From the NCBI GenBank assembly GCA_024449915.1, contig JAMZAV010000104.1:558001-622000 (forward strand): a stretch of 64,000 bases of DNA, in the 5' to 3' direction. The position numbers and the translations under genes were made by a program. This document shows, one piece after another, positions 1-13,162 of the stretch. Positions within the stretch are counted from its first letter, which is position 1. Each line of letters starts with the position of its first letter. This DNA comes from Sweltsa coloradensis (taxonomy: Eukaryota > Arthropoda > Insecta > Plecoptera > Chloroperlidae). The notes under the pieces were generated by a model. That model saw only the letters and a program-made list of their open reading frames with translations, had not been told where the DNA came from and did not search any database.

Positions 1-359
1 CGGTAGAGGTTTAGTAAGCTGCTTAGGATTTTCGGGTCGGGTCGGGTCGGGTCGGGTAGGTAAAATATATCCGGCCCGTTATAATACTGAATGTGTAAAT
101 GTATATTGAATTTTACTTGAGATTAATCTTACATTATAATTTTCTCCCAATTTATTTTCTATATAACGTATAATAAATTAAAATTGTCTGGACCGGCACC
201 TCCACCAAAAGTGTTTGTAAATCGTCGAACGGCCCCTCAACCACCCTACTCAAAATAAAATATTTTGTTGTTACCGGTACCCGGAAATCGGGATACTTTT
301 TTATTATCTGGTCAGCCCGCAAATATCCGACCCAAAATTTCGGGTACCCGCACACCACT
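1..359. mobile_element. hAT-like MITE, copy 1 (left end cut by window)
   Basis: The right end reads GGGTACCCGCACACCACT, the complement of AGTGGTGTGCGGGTACCC, a hAT-style terminal sequence. It also carries subterminal GGGTC/CGACCC blocks. A second copy in the same orientation is at 63055-63442. They share a CCGGCACCTCCACCA block and a T-rich middle. No transposase frame is present, so it is non-autonomous. Confidence 0.55.
33..57. repeat. CGGGT tandem repeat
   Basis: Five consecutive copies of CGGGT lie in the left part of the hAT-like element. The other copy of that element has only scattered GGGTCGG units, so the array expanded in this copy. Confidence 0.9.
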
Positions 360-360
360 C

Positions 361-3300
361 AAGAATGTTATACACTTACGTTGTCGTTTTGACATGGATC
401 TGTTCTCTTACTTAATTTGGACATAAACCACCAAAAGTTTTGAAAAGTCAGTTGTAGTATGTTCAGACCCGAAATGCAAGTATTATGTGTGTTCTTTTCG
501 CACTTTATAACTTTATAAAACTATACAACTAATCTGTATTACTGGTTTTTTAACTGATTTATAAAATTGTAAAACCCATCAAGATTTAAACCAGTTATCT
601 GAATTAGTTCAAGACCGTTAATTATTATCTCAAATCTGACGACAAAGTAGCCTCCAGTATTTATCTTGAGAATATTATTAACTTCCATTTCATTTTTTTT
701 TTATTATATTGAAACTTACTATCGGAAAATGTTCTATACTCTATTCGAAAACCTCCCGATTTTTCATTCGAAGTTTTTACCGAGCACTTTAGCCCATTGA
801 TAAAAAAAATCTTCCGGGCGATTGAGAGTCTCTTCATTGAGGCTTTCAACGTAATAATCCCCTCTGAACTCTTCCTTCCACTGTCCGCACACACACATAC
901 AGACAGACACAACCTAGTGACTTATTGACCGGACCGAGCGAGTAGAGGGGTCCTTGTATCGACTTCCGGTTGGGTTCCTGTAGTCGTCACAGCCTCCTTG
1001 CACTCGCTCTCTACTCGGCACACGTCCCGACGGGCCGGGAGGATGAATTATTTCGAGGTACACTCGGGGCACATAACAACAAAGTAATTGAATTCCCGAG
1101 AAAAAGCTCTTGGTGCTAGATGGAGTTTTGGGAGTTTCGTTGTTGAAGTTGTCGCGGGGGCTCAACCCACAACATGAGTTTTAACTGTAGAGAGGGAAAC
1201 AGTGTTCGCGGGTGGGGGTTATGATAAGATAGATGTGGTTTCGTTTCGCAGTGTTTCATTCTATTATGCCATTGAAAATTATAACAATAACAAAAATTAC
1301 GAAATTATTAATAAATGAAATTTTTATTAGTATTAATTTTGGTAACATATTCTCATAACTAAAAACATTTAATTACAATTTTGCAGGCTGCTCATTATGA
1401 ACTACCCGGTCTAAGCGCCCTAGTTTCTCATGTCGTCGTCGTCTCGGGACTGACTTCTTGTTCAATATTAAACTGTCTTTTTAGAAAAATACTTCAAAAC
1501 TTATAATACTCAATTATCTTCTAAATTATATTGTAACGTTATTTAAGCTTCACTAATTGCTTTTAGTCAAACATTTAGAATTTACTCGATGTTATTTGCA
1601 TAAGCCTTTGGCAAGTCTCCGACAGGGAAGTTTTTCATTTTACATTTGTCTAACTTTCGAAATGTACTTGAAATTTTCACGTAATGGTATTTTTAAACTC
1701 TTGAAAAATAAATCGAAAAGAGTTCAGAGTTAGAAATGTTTTCTGCCAAAACCTTGATAAATGGTAAGTGGTGATAAACGATCAAGGGGAGAAATGTTTT
1801 GCGTCGCCGTTTCTAAGGGAGGGTTTGTTATGCGTTGTGACTGTACCCTACCCCTGAGGTTATAACTTCGCGAAGCCGTTGTAATTAATTTATCATGAAC
1901 ATATTTCAATAATTCACTGATAAACCGATGCTTCAATCATTTCCATTTCTATCAGTACGACACAGGGCTGCTACGTCACAGTCACTATAACTCTAGCTTG
2001 TTGTGAGCCCAGGTGAAAGAAGATATCTCGTGTGTCGCCCCCCCCTCTCCCCCCCCTCCCCGCAGTGGGCATAAAATAAATGCGCAACAACCCCAACATT
2101 GTGTAAGTTTTGGGTGCTTTTCCCAGAACGGTTTTGAATGCGGACAAGTGTAATGGCGAACAGTTCTGAGATTACTTTGTATGCATTGCGCTGTGTATCG
2201 GTGGCTTGTAGAGTTCGGGCACATGTCCCATTCAATTTCAAATCGATTTTCACGTTTTCAGTTAACTTTAATCGCTTTCTTCTGTTGTATTGTCAACTTT
2301 TTAAAGGGGTTTGCAGTGGAATCGCTATGATGTGGATTGAACATCGACGGGATGCTGGTATAAAGTTACTTTGTGATTGACCTTATGCATGCATACATGG
2401 TTTTCCGATTATGAAACTGTATATCGGACCTTTTGAATAATATCCCAGATCAAATAATATACAATTTGTATCCCATTTCTCACAGTATAAACATTTTATT
2501 CAAATAAAGCTATATTGTATAGGTCCTACTATCATTTGTATATCCTTAAATATTGCAATATGTTGCTAAATATAAGAACAAAATTCCTCTGAACCCAACT
2601 ATAGAATTCAGTTCGGTGTTTTATTTATCCCTAGAAGCCTATACAAATGAAGGCAGGCTTATGTACGCGTCCACCGTTATCAACATCCTACCTCAAATTT
2701 GCAAGGTTATTAATATTTTATTTTTTAATCTTAAGAAAAGTACCTAGGCGAGGAAATCCTAAGATTACCTCTTCGTATTTCTCCGTTGTGTTGTCTCTCA
2801 CCGCGGCGTTGCATGGCGCCTAATCTTGAGGCAGCGTGCTGTATACTGCGTACTGTGTAACCACGGATTACGTCTCGGATCGACTGATCTACTTATGAAT
2901 CAGTCAACACCGCAGACTAGGCTTCGCCACACAACACACCACGCAAAACTTCTTATGCATAAGAAAGTTTTTAAATTAGTAAATTAAAACTTTCGCTCGT
3001 TTTACTCCCGAAACTTATTAAAGGCATCGAAGTAACAATAATTGACTAATAAATGCGAGTAAAATGAAACTCAGTGGTAAATAATTAATGTGTGAACAGG
3101 TTTAAGTGTGAAATTAAATAATCAGTTATCTTTTGTTTAAAATTGTCGGGGGAGAAATTAAGCTAATTTTAATACGCGACAATGAGCTAATTACTAAATT
3201 ATAAGTATATAACTTTGGCGTAGATGTTTGCTCCTTTACGTCTCGACAAACTCGGTTACATTGTTCGAGACGATGAGAGTGTTGACTTATGAAAAGACGA

Positions 3301-3554
3301 ACAACATTTTCGAAATTTTATTCTCTATGTAGAACTCACAACCGCATCCATTATTGCTAGTTACAAATACAGTTAGAGAAATTAGTTCGTGGAGATCAAC
3401 ATTCGAAAATGTGTTTTTACTGTAAACAATTTTTCATATTAGCTTTATATTAACCTAACTTTTTATTTACCAATTGTAATATGCCACAAGTTACATTTAA
3501 TTACACAATTTTCGGAACAGCGCTACGTTTGTTTGGGAAACGTTCATGATAAGA
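361..3554. other. Gene-free stretch, 0.4-3.6 kb
   Basis: No exon with both splice signals and a recognisable protein was found. It contains C-rich tracts near 2037-2060 (with CTCCCC repeats) and a GC-richer patch at 2750-2940. The short open frames here show no family motif. Confidence 0.5.
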
Positions 3555-3924
3555 GCACACGTCCAGAATCGGGCGTGGTCAGGGGTAGAGTGGGTGACCG
3601 CTCTGCCCTGAAACTCACGCATACCGCTGGTTAGAGCAGATGGAGGGTTCGAGAGCTAGTGTAACGGCTTCGTCCTCCTCGACGTCTGCTCTGCAGTCCG
3701 GGTTAGTGGAGGAACCTATATGACTGTCAAGGTTACACCGTCCTTTCGGATGGGACGTTAAGCCGTTGGTCCCCTTGGTACTTTTCGAAAGAAGTAGTCT
3801 ACGTGCCGGTACCGGGTATCCCCTCCTACCTTCTGTTCATAATTCATCTTCATTTATCACCACTTATCGCCTCGAATAGCCAAAGTGCATTAATATGAGA
3901 CGTTAAGCAATATCCAATCAATCA
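3555..3924 (+). mobile_element. tRNA-derived SINE or LINE 3' end with (ATCA) tail
   Basis: The head has tRNA-like internal promoter pieces: TGGTTAGAGCA (box A side) and GGTTCGAGAG (box B) near 3646. The middle contains CTTTCGGATGGGACGTTAAG, a motif typical of SINE/LINE tails in aquatic and invertebrate genomes. The 3' end is AAGTGCATTAATATGAGACG then TTAAGCAATATCCAATCAATCA, repeated almost base for base at 39873-39915. The tail shows the polarity. Confidence 0.65.
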
Positions 3925-4893
3925 TATGCACACTTAACGTTTCTCCGTCTGCGTGGGCAGCATTGTCGAAAGACTGGCGTGATTTCTGGGATGTTCCTGA
4001 CCGGAGCTCTCGTTTTCTCGTTTCCAAGTTTTATCAGGAGATAGTTATAAAAACAAGTGCACATTATTGCACTAGCCCGCATGCGAGTGCACCCCTACTT
4101 GCATAGCGCAGGTCGTGAGCAGGTGTACAGACCTGTTGCCCGCCGCCTCATCCGAGTACCCCATCCTCATCATGCAGTGCAGGGGAGGTGCGCTCCATCC
4201 GACACTGAGTCGGCCTCTTTACATTTATCTCTTAGGTTTCGTATCGAATAAAGTTTTCAAGTAAGATAAGGCGTGTATTTATTTTACGCTAGACGTTTTC
4301 CCAATACAAGTAAGGTTTTAGATTTCCATAGTCGCTTATCAGGAAAAACCGTTTAAAGGACATAGACTAACGGGTGTTCAGATATCTCTGGTACAATTTT
4401 CTGTATTTTAACGTTGTTTTTGCTGCTGTTTTTGTCTATTCCGTTTCTTTGGTCAATTGACTGCTTTAATATTTTTATCATTTACGTATACGACCATATA
4501 ATACATAATTTTCGCCCTAAGACATTAATACATTTTAAAATGTATTTCGTATTAAATTACTAGGCTGGTGTTCTGTGCTTGTTTCCTTCGTGTCCTGCGC
4601 TAATTAGCTATAGCTCGATGATCGCAGAAGACACGTGATCGTGATCGTGTCAAAAGGCTCTCCTATCTCTCAGTTTTCTTCAAAACGTAAATGAAAAACA
4701 AGAATAGTGGCAATTAATCGATTCGGCTGTAGAGAAGGGGTAAGCCTACGTGGTTAACTTCACAGTTCTATATACGACGATTCGAAAATGTCGTGCTCAG
4801 GTTGTGTTATACGCGGTTGCCGTGTTCTCTGACCAGCCGAAAACTTCAGGAGTCAAATAACTTGTATTATGCTAGTGTATTATCTTTATGAAA

Positions 4894-5151
4894 TTCTTGT
4901 TTTCCTTCCACTGTATTTAACCTGTAGTTTGTGACCTATCCTGTGCCCCTTAGCCTTATCTCCAGATACATAGGGGAGATAGCGCGAAGAGTCTGCGAAT
5001 GCCCACTTGCGTATTATTATTACTTATTATCAACTTCTTGTTTTCTTTTCATTCTATTTAACCTGTAGTTTGTGACCTATCCTGTGCCTCTTAACCTTAT
5101 CTCCAGATAGCTAGGGGAGATAGCGCGAAGAGTCTTCAAATGACCCACTTG
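4894..5151 (+). repeat. Direct duplication of about 115 bp
   Basis: Units begin at 4894 and 5035, 141 bp apart, each running from TTCTTGTTTTC to a CCCACTTG-like end. They share TTAACCTGTAGTTTGTGACC and GGGGAGATAGCGCGAAGAGT with few differences. A short AT-rich spacer separates them. The origin is unknown; a segmental duplication or repeat array remnant is possible. Confidence 0.85.
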
Positions 5152-5544
5152 TTATGCAAGGAACACTTGGCTAGAAGCGTGCCCAATCTTCTATCTCACT
5201 CCACTCACGGGAAATTCACAATACAATTTACTGATGCGAACGTATATAGGAATGCCCGCTGTAGGGTATACACACAAGCTTTATCCAGTGTGAACATGCA
5301 GAAAACTCACAGTGGGACAAGCCGGGTACGAATGTAGGCCGACCCGAAGTAGGGGCTGAAGGAAATTACCCACCTTTGTAAATCAGTTGTTTTTATAACT
5401 GAATATACGATAACCTACGTGATCAACAGATCATCGAAGAAGGATCAATCAATATCGAGCCCTATTTCTAACTAAGTCGGGTAGGGGTGGTTGGGAAGAA
5501 GGATACAAAATTAAAATTATACCTTTTGTTCCTACTTTTTAGAG

Positions 5545-5745
5545 ATTTGGTGGAGGTGCCGAGTATTGATGTGGAGTTTTCGTGAGGCTTACCCCTCGCC
5601 CTGTCACTATGGTCCACCAAGAGCACTCTGTATCATCCTTTTTGAAAAGTAATGTCAAAAAAGAAACATGCCAATCGGAGGCCATGTTCGGTTTAGGCAT
5701 ATATTCGTTTAGACGTGACACACTAACAGAAAAGTGCTGCATTCA
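5545..5745 (+). repeat. Family-X dispersed repeat, copy 1
   Basis: It starts with TTTGGTGGAGGTGCCGAGT and ends with CATGTTCGGTTTAGGC then AGACGTGACACACTAACAGA. Copies at 22614-22805 and (3' part only) 37918-38055 share the same order of blocks. No coding capacity. The internal arrangement suggests a short retroposon. Confidence 0.5.
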
Positions 5746-6690
5746 GGGATGCTTCGCCCCCTAATAGTGTTCGAATAGTTGAGAGGAATCTCTAAGGCTG
5801 TTAGTAGGAGGTAATAGGAGTCAATTCTCCTGAATTTAAAACAAACCTTTGAGAAACCTTTCAGTGAGGGTTGCCGGTGCCGTTGGCTGGTATTTCGACG
5901 AGGGTCACCTGAGTCAGAGAGTCTTGTGTTTTAGCGACGTATTATTTATGTGGGCTGCACCTGAGGTGTGGGAGTTAGTTGGAGGCTGGAGGGTGTGAGA
6001 CTATAGGCATGTATGATTGATTTATAGGGAGGACATAATCCTAGTTGAGGCCTGTGTAGGCAAAACTGAGAGATACGTTTCACTTCTTAGTAGTAGAAGT
6101 ATCTTCCTCTCTCTCTTGCACTCGCACCCTCTTGGTTGAAGTCTTGTACAAGTTTTTGACATCTCGACGGAATCTGGCGACAAAACATTGTAACGAGTCG
6201 CTTAGTCTGCAAGACAGTCGCCCCCCCCTTCCACCCCTTCTCCGACAGAGAAAGCTCTCGACACCAACTCGCCCCGCCGGCTATGATAGCGTGTCACCGA
6301 CTCCAATTTGATGTTGACAAATCTCCCTGCCGACCCTATTTTCCCTCTGAGGGCTTTGCGGGATTACACTGCATGTTGTGGGTGAAAACTTGACTTATAC
6401 ATACCCCTAAGTCCTCCTTGAAGGGTTCGAACCGTTGAGTATCTCTTCTGGGAATAATATGTTCGCACAGATTTAAAATAAAATACTTATTTATGGGAAT
6501 AATTTCTGAATCCTTCTCTTCTCACCGTCAGGATGTGGAATAGCTTAGATTCAAAAGGATTGGTTTGCAGTTAGGTTGAAATGTGTGGCGAAATAACCCC
6601 AAACATTTATTTTACAATTATGCACGTTTAAAAGTGACCCGGTTTTAAGTTCAATCCAGCTAAAACGAACATAAATGTGCTGTGATATAC
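5746..6690. other. Gene-free stretch, 5.7-6.7 kb
   Basis: Contains a C-run (near 6221-6229) and mixed composition with GC-richer patches, but no exon or repeat that I can name. Confidence 0.45.
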
Positions 6691-6800
6691 ACGCACACAT
6701 AAAGTACGCCCGAACCGAGACTCAAATCCCTGCTGAAATCACCTCCCTTACCCGATGACCCGACGATCTCGCCACTCGAGCTACCGGAGGCCACAGCTTA
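6690..6800 (-). mobile_element. tRNA-derived repeat head, minus strand
   Basis: Read on the minus strand it carries GGTAGCTCGAGTGGCGAGAT, close to a tRNA box A, and GGATTTGAGTCTC at the expected distance, a decayed box B. The cloverleaf is not intact (no consistent acceptor stem), so a SINE head or tRNA pseudogene is more likely than a working tRNA gene. Confidence 0.4.
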
Positions 6801-7538
6801 ATCGGTTTTTAAATTGCTATTTGTTTTTGTGACGTGTCTGATGGACAGGAGGGTCGAGTCAACTGAGCTAGTAATATATCATACTAATTATCTGAACAAT
6901 CACAAATCACAGATGGGAATTAATTAACAGTCTGTCCTGAATAGCCCCGTGGAACTAATTTAGCGAGCGTGCACGTTCGTGCAACAAGGTCATGGTTTTC
7001 GGTCGTAGTTTAGGAAAACTTGACTAAATTTGCTGTCGAACGTCATCATATCCGTAGTTTTCATGAGTAGGATTCTCATCTGAAGCAATAACAGTTGATC
7101 GCGTTAAAGGTAACGCAGCTTCTGTTCTTATGATAAAATCGAATAGCAGTTGAAAACTTGACTATGGGCGTTCAAAAAATCCATAAATATAGGGAACACC
7201 ACTAAATTTATCGAAATTATACTATCTCAAGTCAGTTAAACTATGTGAACCCTCCCTTCAACGTAGTCGCACATCTAAATGACATTACCCTCGTTTCCTC
7301 TCGCACGTTTTGAAGAAAAGAAAAGAACTGGCGCAGCAATTAACGATCAATATAATATTCTTAAAAGTCTGGGAAAATATCGATTCTGGATCACGTTAAG
7401 GCTTGATAGAGAACGCAGCTCCCCTGTGTATCACTAGCACAGACGGACGGTCATACATCCAATGCCCTTCAACAAAGATGTAACACCCTGAGGGCCAGAG
7501 GGACGAGGCAATCCTCACTCACAAGGGGAATTTTACGA

Positions 7539-7703
7539 GCCCGGCACCTCCACCAAAACTAGATAGACGCTTATACTAATAAGACAATTTATGGATTGTA
7601 GCTTCACTCGCTATTTTGTTTATTTTTACGAAAATATCGTTAAATGTGCGGCTATATTCTCACTCAAAAGGAGAGTTTTTCGAACCCGGCACCTCCACCA
7701 AAA
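7539..7703 (-). repeat. Two direct copies of the GGTGGAGGTGCCGGG motif
   Basis: CCCGGCACCTCCACCAAAA occurs at 7539-7558 and again at 7684-7703, 145 bp apart. The flanks are also similar: a CACTCA-AAGG-type block lies before each copy. This is the same 20-bp motif found at eight other places in the window. Confidence 0.75.
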
Positions 7704-8139
7704 CTTGATGGACTGGATGAAGCTTTATTTGTGTATCCTTCTTTGACATTCTGTTGTTTAAGTAGCTTTTCTCGGTTTTTGCTTGTTTTTACGAAACTAA
7801 TGTTGAATGTTCGCTAGATTCTAGAAGGTTGAAAGTCGCCATTAGCCTGGCTTCGAGCCCAGCGTGGATCGAACTGGTTTCTCCCCATGTGTGATTCATC
7901 GCGCTCTACGTACGTCTACACGACTAGAATACATTCCCCGAGTGATTGATGAAGGTGGCATTTACATACCGCTATTCGATACACACAGCCTGGACAGACG
8001 AAAGTATTTATCACGTTACTACTCCTCGTCAGGTCGCGACGAGGTATAATGCGCTCACACCATGCTTTATCGATCATCGCAGTGGTGGGTGGGGTGGGCC
8101 CTACGCCAAACTGGTTTAGCCCAGGGGGGTAATAACGTT

Positions 8140-8230
8140 TCAGCGGTCTAGCATAGGATGAGCACTATCACACTGGACGGCTCTCCATCTTTGTGCAGGG
8201 TTCGAACTTGCGGGTGATTGCTTCCTTACA
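8140..8230 (+). mobile_element. Possible tRNA-derived repeat head
   Basis: TAGCATAGGATGAGCA followed about 40 bp later by GGGTTCGAACTTGC resembles tRNA box A and box B. No acceptor stem closes, so this is at best a SINE head or tRNA relic. Confidence 0.3.
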
Positions 8231-8949
8231 ATTCGTTCCATTTTCCTCCCTCACTAAATGAAGTATGTGTACCTCACAACGAAAGTGGCTTTAGGTTGCT
8301 AGTGTTATTGACAACTTAAGGTGTTCGGAGCCCACTTACTACATTCATGTTCAGTTACAATGTTCCTCTCGACTTATTGATCGAATAATTTAATTAACTA
8401 TTTGCGAAGTTATATTTTCTCGGCGCAAGCTCTTCATAATTAAGTTATGAAGTTGTTATTGTAGTGTATATTGCGCTTGGTATAGGTTATTATTAAATTT
8501 TTTCAATTTACGACGTATTGTGTGGATGTTATTAAAAAAACAAACGTAGGGGCCTAATATTTTCAAAACATATTTTATGCGTACCTCTTTAATTTCAACT
8601 TCGACGGACACTCGGATACATACCATGCACTCTTACATTCCAGATGTAATCTAGGTGCCCGTTAGGGCGCCGCAGCCAAGCCGCGGTGCGCTACACACTC
8701 AAGCACCTTATACACCAAGCAGAGTTGGGGTGATTTCGAGGTGTTACCCAGCCGTCATGTAACGTGATGTGAACTTGAAAACTATCACAATCGAGGGGAT
8801 TTAGGTACCTGACAACACATGCCAAATTTTATTGGGGTACGACCATTCCTTCTTGGTGAAAAAATGGCTTGAAACATGCTCAAAATCACTTTAAGGATGT
8901 TAGCTACTCCTACTGCTACTACTGCTACTTACATCTAATACGTCGGCCC

Positions 8950-9085
8950 GCGATTCTGACCAGACGGGTGGGGCTACAATGTTCATATTTTACATGGACA
9001 TTAAGGTTATAGAATGATAGTCTCTTTTGAAAAAAAAGTTGAAAAAGTTTGTTGGAAGGCTTCCAAATAAAGGTTTTAAAATAAG
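8950..9085 (+). repeat. Solitary unit of the GGGTGGGGCTACAA repeat
   Basis: This piece (ATTCTGACCAGACGGGTGGG, ACATGGACATTAAGGTTAT, AAAGTTGAAAAAGTTTG) matches the roughly 150-bp units that fill the Helitron-like elements at 25.4-27.1 kb. Here it lies alone, without Helitron ends, and is more diverged. Confidence 0.75.
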
Positions 9086-9965
9086 CCTTAAACACTTGGC
9101 ATATAATCAACAAGTAACCATAGTTACTTGACACTTGTTGACGGTATAAGCAGAGTTAGGCGGGAAAGTGCGATACGTAAACAAATGGCGGACATTTAAA
9201 ATTTTTCTTCTTTGTGTGGAACGAGAAAAGGTGTCATTATACTCTCATAAAACAAATCAGAAACCGTCCCTGGCCTAGGCCCAGATGTAGAAAATTATTT
9301 ATAATACAACAGTGTAGGTCTAAAGTTCCATTAGGCTATAGGACTAGATAAATAAATACTTACACTACATGTTTGACAAGCCCTAGGCCTTTCTTAGCCA
9401 ACCCTAGGCCAGCACTTCCTTGTTTTGACACACTTCCCGCACAAATAACTAGTTTTGATTACTACAAGCCTAATGCAGATAAACAATGGTATGATAGTCC
9501 TAGGCTATTCCAAAATTTTCGGCAATAATAAGCGTTGTCTTGACTTTTAATAACCTCACGCAATCTCCTGTCACTTTTAATAAAAATGTAAAACAAAAGA
9601 TGGTGAAAATTTTCAATATTCTTCTGATTATCTGATGATTTACATGGCTGTGGGTCAAGGCCGTCTAGATATATCGCTTCCCTCGTGTGGGTGCAGTGAA
9701 ATAGGTGTAAAATTACATTAGTTGTGCGTTTGTTGTTACATGGGAAAGTTTTAATAGGATGTGAGTTGCCTAGACTTAACCAGTCCTTATACCGTCGTTA
9801 TACCATGGTTATACCACCTATACCCAGGATGTACATGAATCCGGGCCTAGATATTTTACATCCTATTGTTATTGCTAATACCATAAAAATTAAATCAACT
9901 TTGATAAAAATATTATATTTTAACAAATAATTTTGTAATGGAACTTGAAAAAGTAATAAGATCAC

Positions 9966-10371
9966 ACACATAACAAAAACTTGTAGAAATACAGCCAAAC
10001 CTTACACACTCAAAAGGAATGAGATCTAAAAAAAGGGCCAAGCTCATCTACCCTTCCACATTTGCGCATTCTTAATTCATAAACGTACAGTGTCCCATAA
10101 CAGCATCCTCGAAAAGCTTGGCAAAATAGAATTTGCATGTTTACGTTTAAATTAATTACAAAAAAGAACTTGGATAAACTACTACGTTAAATTAATAATC
10201 GCAAATTCTATTTTGCCAAGCTTTTCGAGGATGCTGTTATGGGACACTGTACGTTTATGAATTAAGAATGCGCAAATGTGGAAGGGTAGATGAGCTTGGC
10301 CCTTTTTTTAGATCTCATTCCTTTTGAGTGTGTAAGGTTTGGCTGTATTTCTACAAGTTTTTGTTATGTGT
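9966..10371. repeat. Perfect 171-bp inverted repeat with 64-bp loop
   Basis: Arm 9966-10136 is the exact reverse complement of 10201-10371, base for base by eye, including a run of seven A/T. The loop is 10137-10200. The arms contain AAAAGGAATGAGATCT and CCTCGAAAAGCTTGGC. There is no open frame of note. Such identity means a very recent foldback insertion, gene conversion between arms, or an assembly or library artefact. Confidence 0.97.
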
Positions 10372-12198
10372 TCATGGTATAACTATAACCATGTACCTCA
10401 CCATAATCAAGTGGGCCTACTTATCCGGATTCCGATTCTCCCAAAGCATTTGATTGATATAAATCTTTGGATATGTCTTTAATTATACGGATAATTTCAC
10501 GCCATAGCTTAATTACCTCTTGAAGTTATGCCAGAAAAATTTACCAAAATTGATCCAGCTTTTTTGGTATTTTTATACTAAATCCAAAATAATGGCAATT
10601 GATTTATTTGGTAGTTTAGTTGAACATATTTTAGATAAGTATTGATATAACTTAAACAGCTCTTCATGTTCATGTTCATGACATCCGTGATGTCACTGCA
10701 GGATTTAATAATACTTCAGTGGTTTAATTTCATTTTTATTTCACAAATCAACCTTACAGTGTACAGTTATGGTGGAATGCTCGTGTTGTAGTCTCGGTGT
10801 TATGTTTGACCTATAGCCCCACTGACACCGAACAACAACCCCTGGGACTGCGACCAGGGGCTTCACTTCAGAGGATATGCAGATAGGTCACCGACTTGTA
10901 ATTAGCACACCCTCCGCGGTGGCTCAAACGGTCGAGTTTAGGTTCCACACAGGTTCCAAGCGTTTGACCCTCCAGTTTATAATGAAACTCAATGGTGGGT
11001 ATGACTTTCGAGGGCGCGGATTTAATCTTGCGTAACGCATTTTAGGGATGGAATTAATTGTTTAATTCGTTTTACGTTTAAACGGCGATGTTAAGCATGT
11101 ATAAACGACATAATATTTTTTTATGCAATGCTTACTAAAATACTTATTGTTTAAAACTAAAAGGCATGCATTATAAAAATTAACTGACATTGTATATAAC
11201 ATGTTTATTATATATTTTATCTTCTGTTCAATGAAAAATTAATCTAGTGAAAATACAAGTTTGGAAAAATGTTTTAAATCGTTTAATTTTATACAAACGT
11301 TCAATTAAGCGTTTCAAAGGCCAAAGCCGTTTAAACGACCAATCCTACCTCTGAAACGCCTACGTATAATTAATTAAATTTAGTCTTTCATCCTCGTGTT
11401 CGTCATCACATATTCTCCAATAGCCTCATTAGGTCATTAATAGAGTCGTCAAGCTCAAGAGCAAGCACCTTCCATCAACTTAAGTTCGGTACATTTTATG
11501 AACTTGATTAGCTTCTAACCATTAGCCTATGAGTTGTATGTCAAACTTCTAAAACATTTTACAGCTAGAGCAGAAATGTTTCTTTTTATAACCACTCTTT
11601 TATGTAAAATGTAAAAGATACATATCAAATAAGTTGTTTATTAAGTTTTGTAATCGAAAAACGTTGTAAATGGCAAGACGTCAAAAGCTAAAGATAATTT
11701 TCTTAACGTTATTTACTAGCTTTTTTTGGTTAACGGTTTGGTTGATATTACATATTATTTCGTATACACATTTTATACATAAATTAAAATGTATCCCTAT
11801 ATTACAGAAATACATTGTCGATATTAAATTCTGTAAGCCAAGTATATACGTCGGACAAGTTGAAGGTAACGAGTTGGGCTTGCAAGGACGTACAGTGAAT
11901 ATAATATGTTAACGATTTTGTATGAAAAGTTCTTACAAAGTTTGTTTAGCTTGTGCGCTCTTTTATGAATTTGGTTAGGGCCTAGTTTTGATATGAAAGG
12001 ACACCCCTTGATGTTGACGTGATAAAAGTAATGGGGTATTTGTGTAGAGTTAAGACATTTAATTTAATTGTTATTAACATTTGCGTTCTTTTAATTTGAA
12101 CATGTTTAAATATGAATATGAAAACAAGAGTGACCGAAAAAGCATCTGCTCCAAAATACATTTTGTGTATCTGTCACTCTCTATTATCCCTCTTATTA
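10372..12198. other. Gene-free stretch, 10.4-12.2 kb
   Basis: No exon recognised. A tRNA-like piece at about 10910-10980 (GGTGGCTCAAACGGTCGAG with a following GGTTCC) may be another SINE head. The 80-codon frame at 11670-11912 is hydrophobic at its N terminus but has AT-driven composition and no family motif. Confidence 0.45.
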
Positions 12199-12806
12199 TT
12201 GGATGAGCGTAGCGAGCGTAGCGAGCGAAGCGAGCGAAGCGAAGATTCCATTTCACTACACTGGAGAAAAAAATCCGGAATGTTTTTTTTTTTTTTTTTT
12301 TTTTCTGTATTTTTGTCTGTCTGTTAACACGATTCCGGCTAAACCGATACTCCGATTGCGATGAATTTTATGAAGGCCTTCGAAATCTCTGAACTAAGAA
12401 CTGCCACGTTTTTGAGCCCAATCGAAAAATTATTTCCCATGAAAATCGCAATTTTACGATTTTTTTAATTTCTTCTGCTTATAACCCCTACATGCTTTAT
12501 CCGATTATAATTATTTTTTCACAGAACCTTAATTTTAAGAATTAATATATTCGTGTAAAATTTGTGCGCAATCGAATAATTATTTCTTATGAAAATTTCA
12601 ATATTACGATTTTTTCCTTTTTTAAAATTACGATTAATTAAAAAAATATAAGTTAATTTTTTATTTAATTTGATTTAATTTAAAAAAATTTCAACAAAGT
12701 TCTGATTTTTTTAAACAGAACAACAGAAAATCCGCAAAACACAATGCTGCTCAATTCACCAATTACGCTCATCCAACAACGCGGCGGACTTAAGCGTTTT
12801 CCTAGT
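12199..12806 (+). mobile_element. Helitron-like non-autonomous element, copy A
   Basis: The left end is TTGGATGAGCG and the right end CCTAGT. The left TTGGATGAGC is repeated inverted as GCTCATCCAA about 40 bp before the right end. Between that and CCTAGT, AACGC and GCGTT can pair into a small hairpin. This layout (inverted repeat subterminal on the 3' side, then hairpin and CTAG, with T on both flanks) fits Helitron2/Helentron-type elements. The body has an AGCGTAGCG minisatellite, a long T-run and no Rep/helicase frame. Confidence 0.65.
12201..12245 (+). repeat. AGCGTAGCG / AGCGAAGCG minisatellite
   Basis: Short repeats of AGCG(T/A)AGCG follow the left end of the Helitron-like element. Copy number differs between the five copies of the element, being longest here and shortest at 25716 and 26484. 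Confidence 0.85.
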
Positions 12807-13162
12807 ATTAATAATAATTACCGTATTGTTTGCTTTCTGACATATAGGCCTATCACTTGATATAAATACAAAGGTGTTGATTAATGAAATCCCGGGACGT
12901 GGTACGTAACCCTATATTCACATCATTCGGCATGTGATCCACTTGGCAGATAACGTCGTCTATTATCTTAGTTGTATGGTTCCCTCTCCACCAAGACATA
13001 CAGCACAGTGGTAGAATTATATATACGCACTCAGCTGTCTCCAACTTAGGGTCCTCCACGTGACAGGTGTTCTCCCAGAGAAGACAGTCTGACAGTGACA
13101 GTGACAGGCGTACCAACCATGTGCTCTAGTCGGTGATCTATCGATTCAATTGACACGACGCT

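Noticed and set aside
3626..3660. Possible functional tRNA gene
   Set aside because: Box-like sequences are present but the anticodon arm is shortened and no acceptor stem closes. The SINE tail at 3.9 kb gives a better explanation.
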